From contig JANMAT010000103.1 of NCBI GenBank assembly GCA_031359995.1, forward strand, positions 1 to 59,209: 59,209 bases of DNA. The letters are read 5' to 3'. This document shows positions 25,568-34,310 of this stretch, one piece after another. Below the pieces are notes generated by a model that had not been told where the DNA came from, did no database searches, and was given only the letters and a program-made list of their open reading frames with translations. This DNA comes from JANMAT01 sp031359995. GTDB lineage: Bacteria > Actinomycetota > Acidimicrobiia > Acidimicrobiales > Ilumatobacteraceae. The translations under genes and the position numbers were made by a program. How positions within the stretch are numbered: position 1 is the first letter of the stretch; every line of letters begins with the position of its first letter.

Positions 25568-26353
25568 ATGTTCAAGCTCGCTCGCAAGTGGTGGAAGTAC
25601 GTCACGGCCAAGCTCACCGGCTCCTTCAACGAGCGCGCTGATCCGAAGGTGCAGATCGAGCAGGCCATCACCGAGGCGCAGGACCAGCACCGGCGCCTCC
25701 GGGAGCAGGCCGCCAACGTCATCGCCAACCAGAAGCAGGGCGAGCTGGCGCTGAACCGCTCCATGGAGGAGCTGCAGAAGGTCAACACCAATGCCCGCCA
25801 GGCGCTGCTCATGGCTCAGGACGCGCAGACCAAGGGCGACGCCGCCAAGGCCACGCAGTACAACCAGGCGGCCGAGTCGTTCGCCAGCCGGCTGATCGAG
25901 CTGGAGCGCACGGTCGAGGAGCAGAAGCAGCTCGTGCTCCAGTCCACGCAGGCGGCCGACAACGCCAAGGCCGCCGTCCAGCAGAACGCCACCAACCTGC
26001 AGCGCAAGCTGGCCGAGCGCTCGAAGCTGATGTCGCAGCTCGACCAGGCCAAGATGCAGGAGCAGATGAACAAGGCCATGACCTCGCTCAGCGAGGCCGT
26101 GGGCCAGGACGTGCCCACGTTCGACGAGGTGCGGGCCAAGATCGAGGCCCGCTACACCAAGGCCAAGGCCACGTCCGAGCTGAACGAGTCGTCGGTCGAG
26201 TCGCGCATGATCGAGATCGAGCAGGCATCGGTGAACGTCGAGGCGCAGAGCCGCCTCGAGCAGCTCAAGAGCGAGCTCGGCCTCGGCGCCGCGCCGGCGG
26301 CGGCCGAGCAGGCCATCCCGGCCGCCGAGCAGCCCAAGCCCCAGGGCGCCTGA
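25568..26353 (+). CDS. pspA: PspA/IM30-family membrane stress protein
   Basis: A 261-residue, almost entirely helical protein starting MFKLARKWWKYVTAKLTGSF, an amphipathic N-terminal helix that would bind lipid, followed by DPKVQIEQAITEAQDQHRRL, the family's first conserved helix. Long coiled-coil stretches rich in Gln/Ala/Glu follow. The last 25 residues are an Ala/Pro tail. PspA forms rods or rings that protect and reshape damaged inner membrane (an ESCRT-III relative). It closes the cluster with AAA+, SBP-VWA and MurJ genes. Confidence 0.92.
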   Translation: MFKLARKWWKYVTAKLTGSFNERADPKVQIEQAITEAQDQHRRLREQAANVIANQKQGELALNRSMEELQKVNTNARQALLMAQDAQTKGDAAKATQYNQAAESFASRLIELERTVEEQKQLVLQSTQAADNAKAAVQQNATNLQRKLAERSKLMSQLDQAKMQEQMNKAMTSLSEAVGQDVPTFDEVRAKIEARYTKAKATSELNESSVESRMIEIEQASVNVEAQSRLEQLKSELGLGAAPAAAEQAIPAAEQPKPQGA

Positions 26354-26372
26354 CCGTCTGATCTTCCACGTC

Positions 26373-26410
26373 GGGTCGTTCGGGAACGCTCCGGCCTTCC
26401 CGGGCGACCC
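26373..26410. terminator. Bidirectional hairpin terminator
   Basis: GGGTCG-TT-CGGGAA pairs with TTCCCG-GG-CGACCC: two 6-bp stems around a 2x2 mismatch, with a 10-nt loop. It sits between the convergent pspA and pfkB genes. Confidence 0.65.
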
Positions 26411-26420
26411 ATCGTCGCGC

Positions 26421-27344
26421 TCAGGCGGGAAGCTCGCGGCGCCAGGGCGGGTCGGCCCCGGCCCGCTGGCACGTGATGGCGGCGACCTGCACGCCGAAAC
26501 GGGCCGCCCCGACCAGCGCGTCCAGATCGGCCAGATCGGCCACGCCGCGGCCGTGCTCGACCCACCACGTCACGAAGGCGCCGCCGAACGAGTCGCCGGC
26601 GCCGACGGTGTCGACCACCGTGACGTTGGGGACCGGCACGCTGGCCGAACCGGCGGCGGTGAGCACGTGCACCGCGTCGGCCCCCGCGGTCAGCAGCACC
26701 ACGCGCGGGCCGGCGGCCAGCAGGTCACCGGCGGCCGTCAACGCGTCGACGCCGGGGCGCAGGTAGGCCAGGTCCTCGTCGCTCACCTTCACCACGTGGG
26801 CCCGGGCCAGCACGCGGTCGAGCCGGGCCCGGTAGGCGGCGGCGTCACGAACCACGGCAGGCCGGCAGTTCGGGTCGACGATCAGCAGCGCTCGCTCGGC
26901 GAGCTGCAGGGCCAGCGCCTCGAGCGTGGCCGCGGTGGGCTCCAGCAGCAGGCCGAGCGTGCCCACGTGGAACGCGGCGATGGCGGCCGGTAGCCGCCCG
27001 GCCAGATCGTCGGCCACCAGCGAGGGCGCCGACGTGTGGTCCAGGTAGAAGCGGTAGCTCGCCGCGCCGCGCTCGTTCAGCTCGGCCACCGCCAGCGTGG
27101 TGGGCAGCTCGCTGGGCACCAGCCCGTCGGGCTGCACGCCGTCGGCCAGCAGGGCGCCGCGCAGGCGCTGGCCGAAGCGGTCGTTCGACAGCACCCCCAG
27201 GTACACGCACCGACCGCCCAATCGGGCCACGGTGCGGGCCGCGTTGTACGGGCCGCCGCCGGGGTGGGCGGCCACCGCGCCGTCGGGCGTCACGACGAGA
27301 TCGATGAGGCTCTCGCCGGCCACGAGAATGGTCGCTTCGGTCAC
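26421..27344 (-). CDS. PfkB-family carbohydrate kinase (fructokinase-like)
   Basis: A 307-residue PfkB/ribokinase-fold kinase. VAGESLIDLVVTPDG opens the protein, PGGGPYNAARTVARLG is signature 1, and VVDTVGAGDSFGGAFV near residue 245 is signature 2 with the catalytic Asp of GAGD. It phosphorylates a sugar or nucleoside with ATP; fructose is most likely from the overall pattern, but ribose or another sugar is possible. The start is the GTG at 27344 (VTEATILVAGESL); a longer frame to 27392 lacks family similarity. It lies downstream of proB with a 66-bp gap. Confidence 0.85.
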   Translation of the reverse strand: MTEATILVAGESLIDLVVTPDGAVAAHPGGGPYNAARTVARLGGRCVYLGVLSNDRFGQRLRGALLADGVQPDGLVPSELPTTLAVAELNERGAASYRFYLDHTSAPSLVADDLAGRLPAAIAAFHVGTLGLLLEPTAATLEALALQLAERALLIVDPNCRPAVVRDAAAYRARLDRVLARAHVVKVSDEDLAYLRPGVDALTAAGDLLAAGPRVVLLTAGADAVHVLTAAGSASVPVPNVTVVDTVGAGDSFGGAFVTWWVEHGRGVADLADLDALVGAARFGVQVAAITCQRAGADPPWRRELPA

Positions 27345-27410
27345 GGGGACCGCATCGTAGTGGGCCCCGGCGACCGTCGCCCACGCCCGCAACGCCGACG
27401 GCCCGAGGCG

Positions 27411-28505
27411 TCAGACGGGCACGACGACAAGGTCGTCGCGGTGCACCACTTCGCCCCGTACGCCCTCCGGCAGGTCGCCGGTGCGGCGGCCCATGACCCG
27501 CCGCAGCGTGTCGGCGTCCACGCTGACGCGCCCCCGGGCGAACACGGTGCCGTCGCTGGCGCGCACCTCGACGGGGTCGCCCTCGTCGAACGCACCGGTC
27601 ACCGCCCGCACACCCGCGGGGAGCAGCGACGTGCCCCGCTCGACGAGCGCCCGGCGGGCGCCGTCGTCGACGACGACGGACCCCTCCACGGCCGAGGCGA
27701 AGGCGATCCACAGCTTGCGGGCACTGAGGCGACGGTCGTGGGCGTGGAAGATCGTGCCCACGCCGGCCACGCCGTTGACCGCGTCCATGACGACGCCGGG
27801 CCGGTCGGCCCTGGCGATGACCGCGCGCACCCCCGACCAGCTCGCCATGCGCGCCGCCGCCAGCTTGGAGGCCATGCCGCCGCTGCCGCGGTTGGTGCCC
27901 GACGCGCCGGCGCGCACGCCGAGCACCGGATCGTCGGCCGCGACCTCGGTGATGAGGCGGGCCGTCGGGTCGGTGCGGGGGTCGGCGGTGTACAGGCCGG
28001 GCGTGTCGGTGAGCAGCACCATCACGTCGGCACTCACGAGGTGCGACACCAGTGCGGCCATGCGGTCGTTGTCGCCGAAGCGGATCTCGTCGTCGGCCAC
28101 CGCGTCGTTCTCGTTCACCACCGGCACGCAGCCGAGCTCGAGCAGGCGCGTCAGCGTCTGGCGGGCGTGCAGGTACTGCTGACGGTTCATGAAGTCGTGC
28201 GGGGTCAGCAGCACCTGGGCGCCCACGAGCCCGTGGGCGGCGAGCACGTCGTCCCACACCCGCATGAGCCGGCTCTGCCCGGCGGCCGACAGTGCCTGCA
28301 GCGTGGGCATGTCGGTTGGGCGCTCGGTGAGGCCCAACGCGGCCACGCCGGCCGACACCGCGCCCGACGACACCACCAGCACGCGGTGCCCGGTGGTGCG
28401 CAGGGCGGCGACCTCGTCGGCCAGGCCCCGGATGGCGGCCACCGCGATGACACCGAGCGCGTCGGTGAGCGATGACGTGCCGATCTTGACGACGTAGGTG
28501 CCCAT
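27411..28505 (-). CDS. proB: Glutamate 5-kinase
   Basis: A 364-residue enzyme for the first step of proline synthesis, phosphorylating glutamate with ATP in the cytosol. The amino-acid kinase domain opens VVKIGTSSLTDALG, with LVVSSGAVSAGVAALG and VVNENDAVADDEIRFGDND as further marks, and GSGGMASKLAAARMA for substrate binding. A C-terminal PUA domain (about 275-360) is present, as in the long form. It lies 26 bp downstream of obgE on the same strand, the usual actinobacterial order. Confidence 0.95.
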   Translation of the reverse strand: MGTYVVKIGTSSLTDALGVIAVAAIRGLADEVAALRTTGHRVLVVSSGAVSAGVAALGLTERPTDMPTLQALSAAGQSRLMRVWDDVLAAHGLVGAQVLLTPHDFMNRQQYLHARQTLTRLLELGCVPVVNENDAVADDEIRFGDNDRMAALVSHLVSADVMVLLTDTPGLYTADPRTDPTARLITEVAADDPVLGVRAGASGTNRGSGGMASKLAAARMASWSGVRAVIARADRPGVVMDAVNGVAGVGTIFHAHDRRLSARKLWIAFASAVEGSVVVDDGARRALVERGTSLLPAGVRAVTGAFDEGDPVEVRASDGTVFARGRVSVDADTLRRVMGRRTGDLPEGVRGEVVHRDDLVVVPV

Positions 28506-28531
28506 GGTGGTCGGGAGCTCTCTGGCGCCGG

Positions 28532-29776
28532 TCAGTCGGGGTGGTAGTCGAAGCTGAACCGGCCCACGTGCACGACGTCACCGTGCTGGGCGCCGGCGCG
28601 GGCCAGCGCCTTGTCGACGCCGAGCTTCTTGAGCCGGAAGTCGACGTAGTTCAGCGCATCGAGATCGGTGAGGTCGCTGAGGGCCACGATGCGCTCGGCC
28701 TCGCGCCCGTTCACACGGAACACGTGGTCGTCTTCGCGGGTCACGGCCACGTTCTCGGGCTCGGGCCGCAGGATCACGAACGGCTCGGGCTCGGGCTCGG
28801 CGGCGCGGGCACCGGACACCAGGGTGAGCAGTTCGCCCACGACGGTGCGGGTGCCCTCGCCGGTGACCGCGGCCATGGTGCGCGCCGGCCAGTCCTCGGG
28901 CGCGGCCTGGGCCACATCGGACTTCGAGCCGACCACCAGACGGGGACGCTCGAGCAGCTCGGGCCGGTACGCGCCGAGCTCGTGGAGCAGGATGCGCTCC
29001 TGCTCGGCCGGTGAGGTGCCGTCGGTGGCGGCCAGGTCGACCAGCACGCACAAGACGCGGGCCCGCTCGACGTGGCGCAGGAACTGGTGGCCGAGCCCTT
29101 TGCCTTCGGCGGCGCCCTCGATGAGGCCCGGGATGTCGGCCACGACCATTTCGCCCTCGTCGGTGCGCACGACGCCGAGGTTCGGTTCCAGCGTGGTGAA
29201 GGGGTAGTCGGCGATCTTCGGCTTGGCCGCCGAGATGACCGAGATGAAGGTGCTCTTGCCGGCGTTGGGGAACCCGACGAGGGCGACATCGGCCATGAGC
29301 TTCAGCTCGAGCTTGAGCCAGCGGTCCTCGCCGACCTCGCCCTGCTCGCAGAACCGCGGTACCCGGCGCTTGTTGGACAGGAACTTGGCGTTGCCGCGCC
29401 CGCCGCGCCCGCCGGCCGAGGCCAGCCAGCGGTCGCCGTGGCGCACCAGGTCGGCCAGCACCTCGCCGCTGTAGAGGTCGCGGGCGACGGTGCCTTCGGG
29501 CACGTGGACGATCTGGTCCTCGCCGCCGCGGCCGTGCATGTCCTTGCCCTTGCCGTGCACGCCGCTGGAGGCGCGCCGATGGGGGTGGTCGCGAAAGGCC
29601 AGCAGGGAGGCCACGTTGCGGTCGGCGACGAGCCAGACGTCACCGCCTTTGCCCCCGTCACCGCCGTTCGGACCGCCCTTGGTGACCGGACCCTCGCGGC
29701 GGAAGCTGACGCAGCCGGCACCGCCGTCCCCGCCCCGTACGTTCAGTTGGCTCTCGTCGACGAATCCGCTGCTCAT
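28532..29776 (-). CDS. obgE: Obg-family ribosome-associated GTPase
   Basis: A 414-residue GTPase for large-subunit assembly and stress control. The glycine-rich Obg fold (1-160) has VRGGDGGAGCVSFRREG and GGPNGGDGGKGGD. The G domain starts at GFPNAGKST (G1), with DIPGLIEGA (G3) and VVGSKSD (G4). A C-terminal OCT domain follows (VAVTREDDHVFRVNGREAER). It is normally preceded by rplU-rpmA; here these lie 4.6 kb upstream. TAACCT (29789-29794 in gene direction) lies 12 nt before the ATG, consistent with an own promoter after that separation. Confidence 0.96.
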   Translation of the reverse strand: MSSGFVDESQLNVRGGDGGAGCVSFRREGPVTKGGPNGGDGGKGGDVWLVADRNVASLLAFRDHPHRRASSGVHGKGKDMHGRGGEDQIVHVPEGTVARDLYSGEVLADLVRHGDRWLASAGGRGGRGNAKFLSNKRRVPRFCEQGEVGEDRWLKLELKLMADVALVGFPNAGKSTFISVISAAKPKIADYPFTTLEPNLGVVRTDEGEMVVADIPGLIEGAAEGKGLGHQFLRHVERARVLCVLVDLAATDGTSPAEQERILLHELGAYRPELLERPRLVVGSKSDVAQAAPEDWPARTMAAVTGEGTRTVVGELLTLVSGARAAEPEPEPFVILRPEPENVAVTREDDHVFRVNGREAERIVALSDLTDLDALNYVDFRLKKLGVDKALARAGAQHGDVVHVGRFSFDYHPD

Positions 29777-29891
29777 GGGCAGTCGTCAAGGTTACCGGTC
29801 CGGGCCCTCCGGCCCCTGGTCCGTTGCCGAGCCTCCCGTCACGCCCCGGCTGCCCCCCGGCCGGCCGCCCGCTCCCGTGCGACGTCGATCG

Positions 29892-30017
29892 CTTTGTTTG
29901 CGCCAGCCGGCACCAGCGGGTGGTTCGCGCCAACAAGCGCCGGCACGGCGGCAGCCCCCGGCCCACCCATCCCTTTGATTGCGCCAGCCGGCACCAGCGG
30001 GTGGTTCGCGCAAACAG
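29892..30017. repeat. Pair of REP-like direct repeats
   Basis: The 367-bp gap between obgE and dgt holds two copies of a 45-bp unit (29892-29936 and 29973-30017), 81 bp apart. They share an identical 33-bp core that begins TTGCGCCAGCCGGCACC (29898-29930 and 29979-30011). Each copy starts TTTG(T/A)TTGCGC and ends GCGC(C/A)AACA, so its two ends are imperfect inverted repeats and each unit could fold. No gene is seen between them. No further copy was noticed in the window. Confidence 0.7.
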
Positions 30018-30131
30018 AGGAAGCGGGTGCGGGCGGGCACGGCGGGGGCGGGCGGCAGCAGCGACGGGGCAGGCGGCACCCTGCCAGCCACGCCGTCGGG
30101 CGTCCGGCGTCTCTGGCGCGCACCCCTTCCC

Positions 30132-30137
30132 TACGAT
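30132..30137 (+). promoter_or_regulatory. Putative -10 box for dgt
   Basis: TACGAT lies 6 nt before the ATG at 30144. This supports that start over upstream in-frame alternatives. Confidence 0.45.
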
Positions 30138-30143
30138 GAGGAC

Positions 30144-31262
30144 ATGAGCACAGAGCGGACCGATCGGTGGGCGTCCACCATGCACGGGGTGGCCGACGGC
30201 CAGGTGCGCCTGGCCCACGCCGACTCCCACGCCGCCGTGGCCGAGGGGTCCCTGCTCCCCCGCCACGCCCGCGAAGAGCACGAGGACGCGGCCCTGGCTC
30301 CGGGCGCCACCCGGGCCGTGGGCGGCGGCGACCGGGCCGAGGCCGAAGAGGGCGACCCGTTCCGCACCTGCTTCGAGCGCGACCGCGACCGCATCCTGCA
30401 CGACGCCGCCTTCCGCCGGCTGGCCGGCAAGACCCAGGTCTTCGTCTTCCCCGACGACCACCAGCGCACGCGCCTCACCCACGCGCTCGAGGTCGCCCAG
30501 GTGGCCACGTCGGTGGCCCGCCGCCTGGGGCTGAACGTCGCTCTCACCGAGGCCATCGCTCTCGGCCACGACTGCGGACACGGCCCCGGCGGACACGCGT
30601 CCGAAGACGCGCTGTCGCCCTACGTGCCCGGCGGCTACGACCACGCCACCTGGGGGGCCGACATCACGCTGGCGCCGCTGAACCTGTGCGCCCAGACGCT
30701 CGACGGCATCCGCAACCACTCCTGGTCGCGCCCGGCTCCCCTCACGCCCGAGGGCGAGGTGGTCAGCTGGGCCGACCGCATCGCCTACGTGTGCCACGAC
30801 TTCGAAGACGCAGTGGCCGCCGGCGTGGTCAGCCCCGACATGCTGCCCGATGAGGTGCGGGGCACGTGCGGTACCACCCGCAGCCAGCAGCTCCACACCC
30901 TCATCCACGGACTGGCCGAGGGCACCTCGCGCACCGGGCGGGTCGGCATGACGGCGCCGGTGGCCGAGGCGTTGGCCGCCTTCCGCCGCTTCAACTACGA
31001 GAGCGTCTACCTGCGCCCCGCGTCGGTGGCCCAGGCCCAGGCCGTCATCGCGGTGCTGCGGGCCCTGGTCGAGCACTACGCCGACCGCCCGAACCTGCTG
31101 CCCCGCAACCGTGACACCGGCATCGGCGCGGGCACGGCCGACGCGCTGGCCGCGGCGGTTGGCTACGTAGCCGGCATGACCGACCGCTACGCCTGCACGC
31201 AGGCCGTGGCGCTCTTGGCGTGGGACCCGGCCAAGTTGCCCAAGGGCATCGACGTGCTCTGA
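30144..31262 (+). CDS. dgt: dGTPase-like HD-domain phosphohydrolase
   Basis: A 372-residue HD-domain protein related to deoxyguanosinetriphosphate triphosphohydrolase. FRRLAGKTQVFVFPDD precedes LTHALEVAQVA (metal-ligand His113). ALGHDCGHGPGGHASED (His142, Asp143) completes the HD metal site, and WADRIAYVCHDFEDAV supplies the last Asp. Such enzymes hydrolyse dNTPs to nucleosides and triphosphate, lowering dNTP pools; some relatives act in phage defence. The N-terminal 70 residues are acidic and not part of the known domain. It is transcribed opposite to its neighbours, inside the split ribosomal-protein/obgE operon. Confidence 0.88.
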   Translation: MSTERTDRWASTMHGVADGQVRLAHADSHAAVAEGSLLPRHAREEHEDAALAPGATRAVGGGDRAEAEEGDPFRTCFERDRDRILHDAAFRRLAGKTQVFVFPDDHQRTRLTHALEVAQVATSVARRLGLNVALTEAIALGHDCGHGPGGHASEDALSPYVPGGYDHATWGADITLAPLNLCAQTLDGIRNHSWSRPAPLTPEGEVVSWADRIAYVCHDFEDAVAAGVVSPDMLPDEVRGTCGTTRSQQLHTLIHGLAEGTSRTGRVGMTAPVAEALAAFRRFNYESVYLRPASVAQAQAVIAVLRALVEHYADRPNLLPRNRDTGIGAGTADALAAAVGYVAGMTDRYACTQAVALLAWDPAKLPKGIDVL

Positions 31263-31278
31263 GCGACCGGGCCGCCAG

Positions 31279-32022
31279 CTACAGCCGGCCGGCTTCGATG
31301 ATGGACTTCAGGAAGGCGCGGGTGCGCTCGGCGGTGGGCTCGCCGAAGATCTGTTCGGGCGGGCCCTCCTCGTGGACGACCCCCTCGTACAGGAAGCACA
31401 CCTTGGAGGCGACCTCGCGGGCGAAGCCCATCTCGTGGGTGGCCAGCAGCATGGTCATGCCCTCGGCGGCGAGGTCGCGCACGATGTTGAGCACTTCCGA
31501 CACGAGCTCGGGATCGAGGGCCGACGTGATCTCGTCGAGCAGCATGACGCGCGGCCCCATGGCCAGCGCCCGCACGATGGCGACGCGCTGCTGCTGACCG
31601 CCCGAGAGCCGGTCGGGGTACTCATTGGCCTTCTGGTCGAGGCCGATGCGGCGCAGCAGCGTCATGGCCCGGTCCTCGGCCAAGGCCTTCTCGATGCCCA
31701 GCACCTTCACCGGCGCCAGCATGATGTTGCGCAGCACGCTCATGTGCGGGAACAGGTTGAAGCTCTGGAACACGATGCCCACGTCGGCCCGGAGCCGGTT
31801 CACGTCGACTCCCGGGCCCGACACGCGGTCGTCGTCGATGCAGATCTCGCCCTCGTCGATCTGCTCGAGCTGGTTGATGCAACGCAGCAGGGTCGACTTA
31901 CCGCAACCGGACGGCCCGATCAGACAGACGACGTGGTGCTCTTCGACGTTGAGGTCCACTCCCCGCAGCACGTGGTTCGCACCGAAGTACTTGTGCACGC
32001 CCCGCAGCTCGATGAAGGACAC
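31279..32022 (-). CDS. Polar amino-acid ABC transporter ATPase (GlnQ-like)
   Basis: A 247-residue ABC ATPase. Walker A is GPSGCGKST (36-44), the signature LSGGQQQRVAIVRAL, Walker B VMLLDEITSALDPE and the switch His in LLATHEMGFAREV. HEMGFAREV and the start FIELRGVHKYFG are typical of the GlnQ/HisP polar amino-acid group. It powers import with the permease and binding protein encoded directly upstream (gaps of 2-3 bp), forming one operon on the minus strand. Confidence 0.94.
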   Translation of the reverse strand: MSFIELRGVHKYFGANHVLRGVDLNVEEHHVVCLIGPSGCGKSTLLRCINQLEQIDEGEICIDDDRVSGPGVDVNRLRADVGIVFQSFNLFPHMSVLRNIMLAPVKVLGIEKALAEDRAMTLLRRIGLDQKANEYPDRLSGGQQQRVAIVRALAMGPRVMLLDEITSALDPELVSEVLNIVRDLAAEGMTMLLATHEMGFAREVASKVCFLYEGVVHEEGPPEQIFGEPTAERTRAFLKSIIEAGRL

Positions 32023-32024
32023 GG

Positions 32025-33341
32025 TCAGCCTCCCGCCCGCATGCGAGCCTGGTCACGGCGGATGAGGTAGTCGACGAAGCGGGCCTGGGGCACGGTGATC
32101 ACGTAGAAGAAGACGGCCACCAGCGTGATGGCCGACAGGTTGAACTCGACGGAGTTGATGATGCGGGCCTGGTTGAGCGCATCGGTGATGCCCACGAAGC
32201 TCACCAGCGCGGTGTCCTTCTGCAGACCGATGAAGTCGTTCAGCAGCGGCGGGATGATGCGGCGCACGGCCTGGGGGACCACGACGTGCTGCAGAGTGCG
32301 CCCATACGACAGCCCGAGCGACCGGGCCGCCGCGGTCTGGCTCGGGTGGATGGAGTCGATGCCCGAGCGGTACACCTCGGCCACGTAGGCGCCGTAGGTG
32401 AGCGACAGCGAGATGACGCCGTACCAGAAGAACGGGATCGTGCTCAGCCCGGGCACCTTCGACCGTCGGAGACCGAAGGCGATGAGCGTGAGCACCACCA
32501 CGGCGGGGATGCCGCGGAACAGGTCGATGTAGAACACGGCGAGAGCCCGCACCGGCCGACCGGCGCGACCGGGCGCCAGTCGGGCCATCGCCACGAGGAG
32601 GCCCCACACCAGCACGACCACCTCCGCCACGAGGAACAGGGCCACGTTCGTGCCGAACTTGTTCAGCACCTCACCGAAGTAGTGGCTCATCAACGAGAAG
32701 CGGAAGAACGGCGTACGCACCGCGCCGTTGGCCAACGACAGGAACCAGAACGCGGCGGCGAGCACCGTGGCGGCGGCCCCGAAACCGAACGTGTACGAGG
32801 CCCACTGGCGAGCCTCGTCGCCGGCGATCCGGGCCTCGATCACCGACTCGCCGGCGCGGTGCGTGCGAGCCTGCACCGAGCGGCGCACGCCGTTGCCCGC
32901 CGGCCACAGCAGGGCGAGCGAACCGACGGCCACGAGCGAGAGCAGCACGAGCGCGACCGCGTCGCGATCGGTCGAGGGTGCGTGCTGGTCCGGCCGGGCG
33001 ATGAACGCCTTGACGTCGTTCGGTTCCGGCCTCGCGTCCCAGCAGCCGAAGGGCACGTGCACGCGGGCCGTGCCCGACGCGTCGGTGCGACCGGTGCGGT
33101 ACACGTTCGACGAGCCGCACCTGTAGACGTCGAACGACGCCTCCTTGGGTTGCCCGGTGATGGTGAAGCCCGACAGCGACAGCGAGTGCTTGAAAGCGAT
33201 GAGGCACAGCGCCATCAGCACGATGACGAGCACCGCCAACACGGCGGCGATCGTGGACCGCGGCCCGTAGGTCCGCGGTGACGTCGCCGGCCGGCTCCCC
33301 GAAGGGACGACCGGCGACGCCTCGAGCACGGGTTCAGCCAC
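32025..33341 (-). CDS. Amino-acid ABC permease with N-terminal extension
   Basis: A 438-residue permease. The C-terminal 220 residues are a standard HisM/GlnP-type permease, with FYIDLFRGIPAVVVLTLIAF and the EAA-like loop SLGLSYGRTLQHVVVPQAVR that contacts the ATPase. The first 215 residues are extra: a membrane helix (about 32-50), an external stretch with two cysteines (FDVYRCGSS and PFGCWDARPEP), then two further hydrophobic segments. Ordinary permeases of this group are about 220-300 residues, so this extension is unusual and may form its own sensing or dimerisation module. Confidence 0.85.
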   Translation of the reverse strand: MAEPVLEASPVVPSGSRPATSPRTYGPRSTIAAVLAVLVIVLMALCLIAFKHSLSLSGFTITGQPKEASFDVYRCGSSNVYRTGRTDASGTARVHVPFGCWDARPEPNDVKAFIARPDQHAPSTDRDAVALVLLSLVAVGSLALLWPAGNGVRRSVQARTHRAGESVIEARIAGDEARQWASYTFGFGAAATVLAAAFWFLSLANGAVRTPFFRFSLMSHYFGEVLNKFGTNVALFLVAEVVVLVWGLLVAMARLAPGRAGRPVRALAVFYIDLFRGIPAVVVLTLIAFGLRRSKVPGLSTIPFFWYGVISLSLTYGAYVAEVYRSGIDSIHPSQTAAARSLGLSYGRTLQHVVVPQAVRRIIPPLLNDFIGLQKDTALVSFVGITDALNQARIINSVEFNLSAITLVAVFFYVITVPQARFVDYLIRRDQARMRAGG

Positions 33342-33344
33342 GGA

Positions 33345-34202
33345 TCAGGCGGTGAAGAACGGCACGGCGGCCGGGTCGCCCGACAGGTACGTGGTGGCCA
33401 GCTTGTTCAGCACCTTGGTGTCGATCAGGTCCTGGATGGCCTTGTCGAGCTCGGCCTTGTTGGCGGAACCCTTCGGATAGAGGGCCCCGTAGGACTCGCC
33501 CGTCTTGTACTGGCCGACGACCTTCTCGGCACCGGCCGACTTCTTCTCCTGCTCCTGCACGATCGACGTGTCGGTCATGACCGCGTCGACGGCGTCGGAG
33601 TCGAGGGCGGCAAACATCGTGGCCGCGTCCGGGAACACCTTGGCGTCCTTTTGGATCTTGTCGAGCACGAACGCCGAGCCGGTGGTCTCCTGCTGGACGC
33701 CGATCTTCAACTTCTTCAGGTCGTCGGTGCTGGCAACCGTCTTGCCCTTCTTCACGAGGATGCCGATGTCGGAGGCGAAGTAGGGCACCGAGAAGTCGAC
33801 GACCTGCTTGCGCTTGTCGGTGATGGAGATCTCGGCGAGGGCGAGGTCGAAGTCCTTCGTGCCCGCCGCCACGAGCTGGGCGAAGTCGACGTTTTCGACG
33901 ACAACCTTGGCGAGCCCGGCCCGGTAGGCGATGTTGGCGGCCATGCAGTACTCGTAGCCGTCCTTGATGGCTTCGGGTGTGGTGCCGTTGAACCAACCCG
34001 GAGCCGGGAGCGAGGTCTGGATCGTGAGCTGGCCGGCCTTGGCCGGTGTGAGCTTGACGGATCCTTTGGTGCCGGTGAGCTCGCAGTTGCCGATCTTGCC
34101 GGCCCCGCTGCTGCTGCCGGAACTGGAACTGGAGCCGCAGGCGGCGACGCCGATGAGCAGTGCCGCGAGCACGGCGCCGCCCCTGATGGTGGTGGTCTTC
34201 AC
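33345..34202 (-). CDS. Polar amino-acid binding lipoprotein
   Basis: A 285-residue lipoprotein with lipobox IGVAAC (Cys22) followed by a Ser/Gly linker. The solute-binding domain (SBP_bac_3) has FDLALAEISITDKRKQVVDF, the hallmark motif for polar amino-acid binding, then PYFASDIGILVKKG and TDTSIVQEQEKK. It delivers ligand to the permease encoded 3 bp downstream. The GTG start has GGGGAG 5 nt upstream, and TAGTCT lies about 30 nt further up as a likely -10 box. The exact amino acid is not predictable. Confidence 0.92.
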   Translation of the reverse strand: MKTTTIRGGAVLAALLIGVAACGSSSSSGSSSGAGKIGNCELTGTKGSVKLTPAKAGQLTIQTSLPAPGWFNGTTPEAIKDGYEYCMAANIAYRAGLAKVVVENVDFAQLVAAGTKDFDLALAEISITDKRKQVVDFSVPYFASDIGILVKKGKTVASTDDLKKLKIGVQQETTGSAFVLDKIQKDAKVFPDAATMFAALDSDAVDAVMTDTSIVQEQEKKSAGAEKVVGQYKTGESYGALYPKGSANKAELDKAIQDLIDTKVLNKLATTYLSGDPAAVPFFTA

Positions 34203-34289
34203 GTTTTCTCCCCTGGGTGAATGGGCTGAAAACGAGACTAGACCGCCGTCGGAGTACGGGGCGGCGCAACCAGCCCTGAACGCGAAGCA

Positions 34290-34310
34290 GCCCCGGCGCC
34301 GGGCCGGGGC
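34290..34310 (-). terminator. Hairpin after rpmA
   Basis: GCCCCGGC, a 5-nt loop and GCCGGGGC form a perfect 8-bp stem 24 nt downstream of the rpmA stop. It separates the ribosomal protein genes from the ABC transporter operon. Confidence 0.6.

Noticed and set aside
29892..30017. Repeat pair considered as a CRISPR array
   Set aside because: There are only two copies, with dyad ends and a short unrelated gap, no further spacers and no cas genes.
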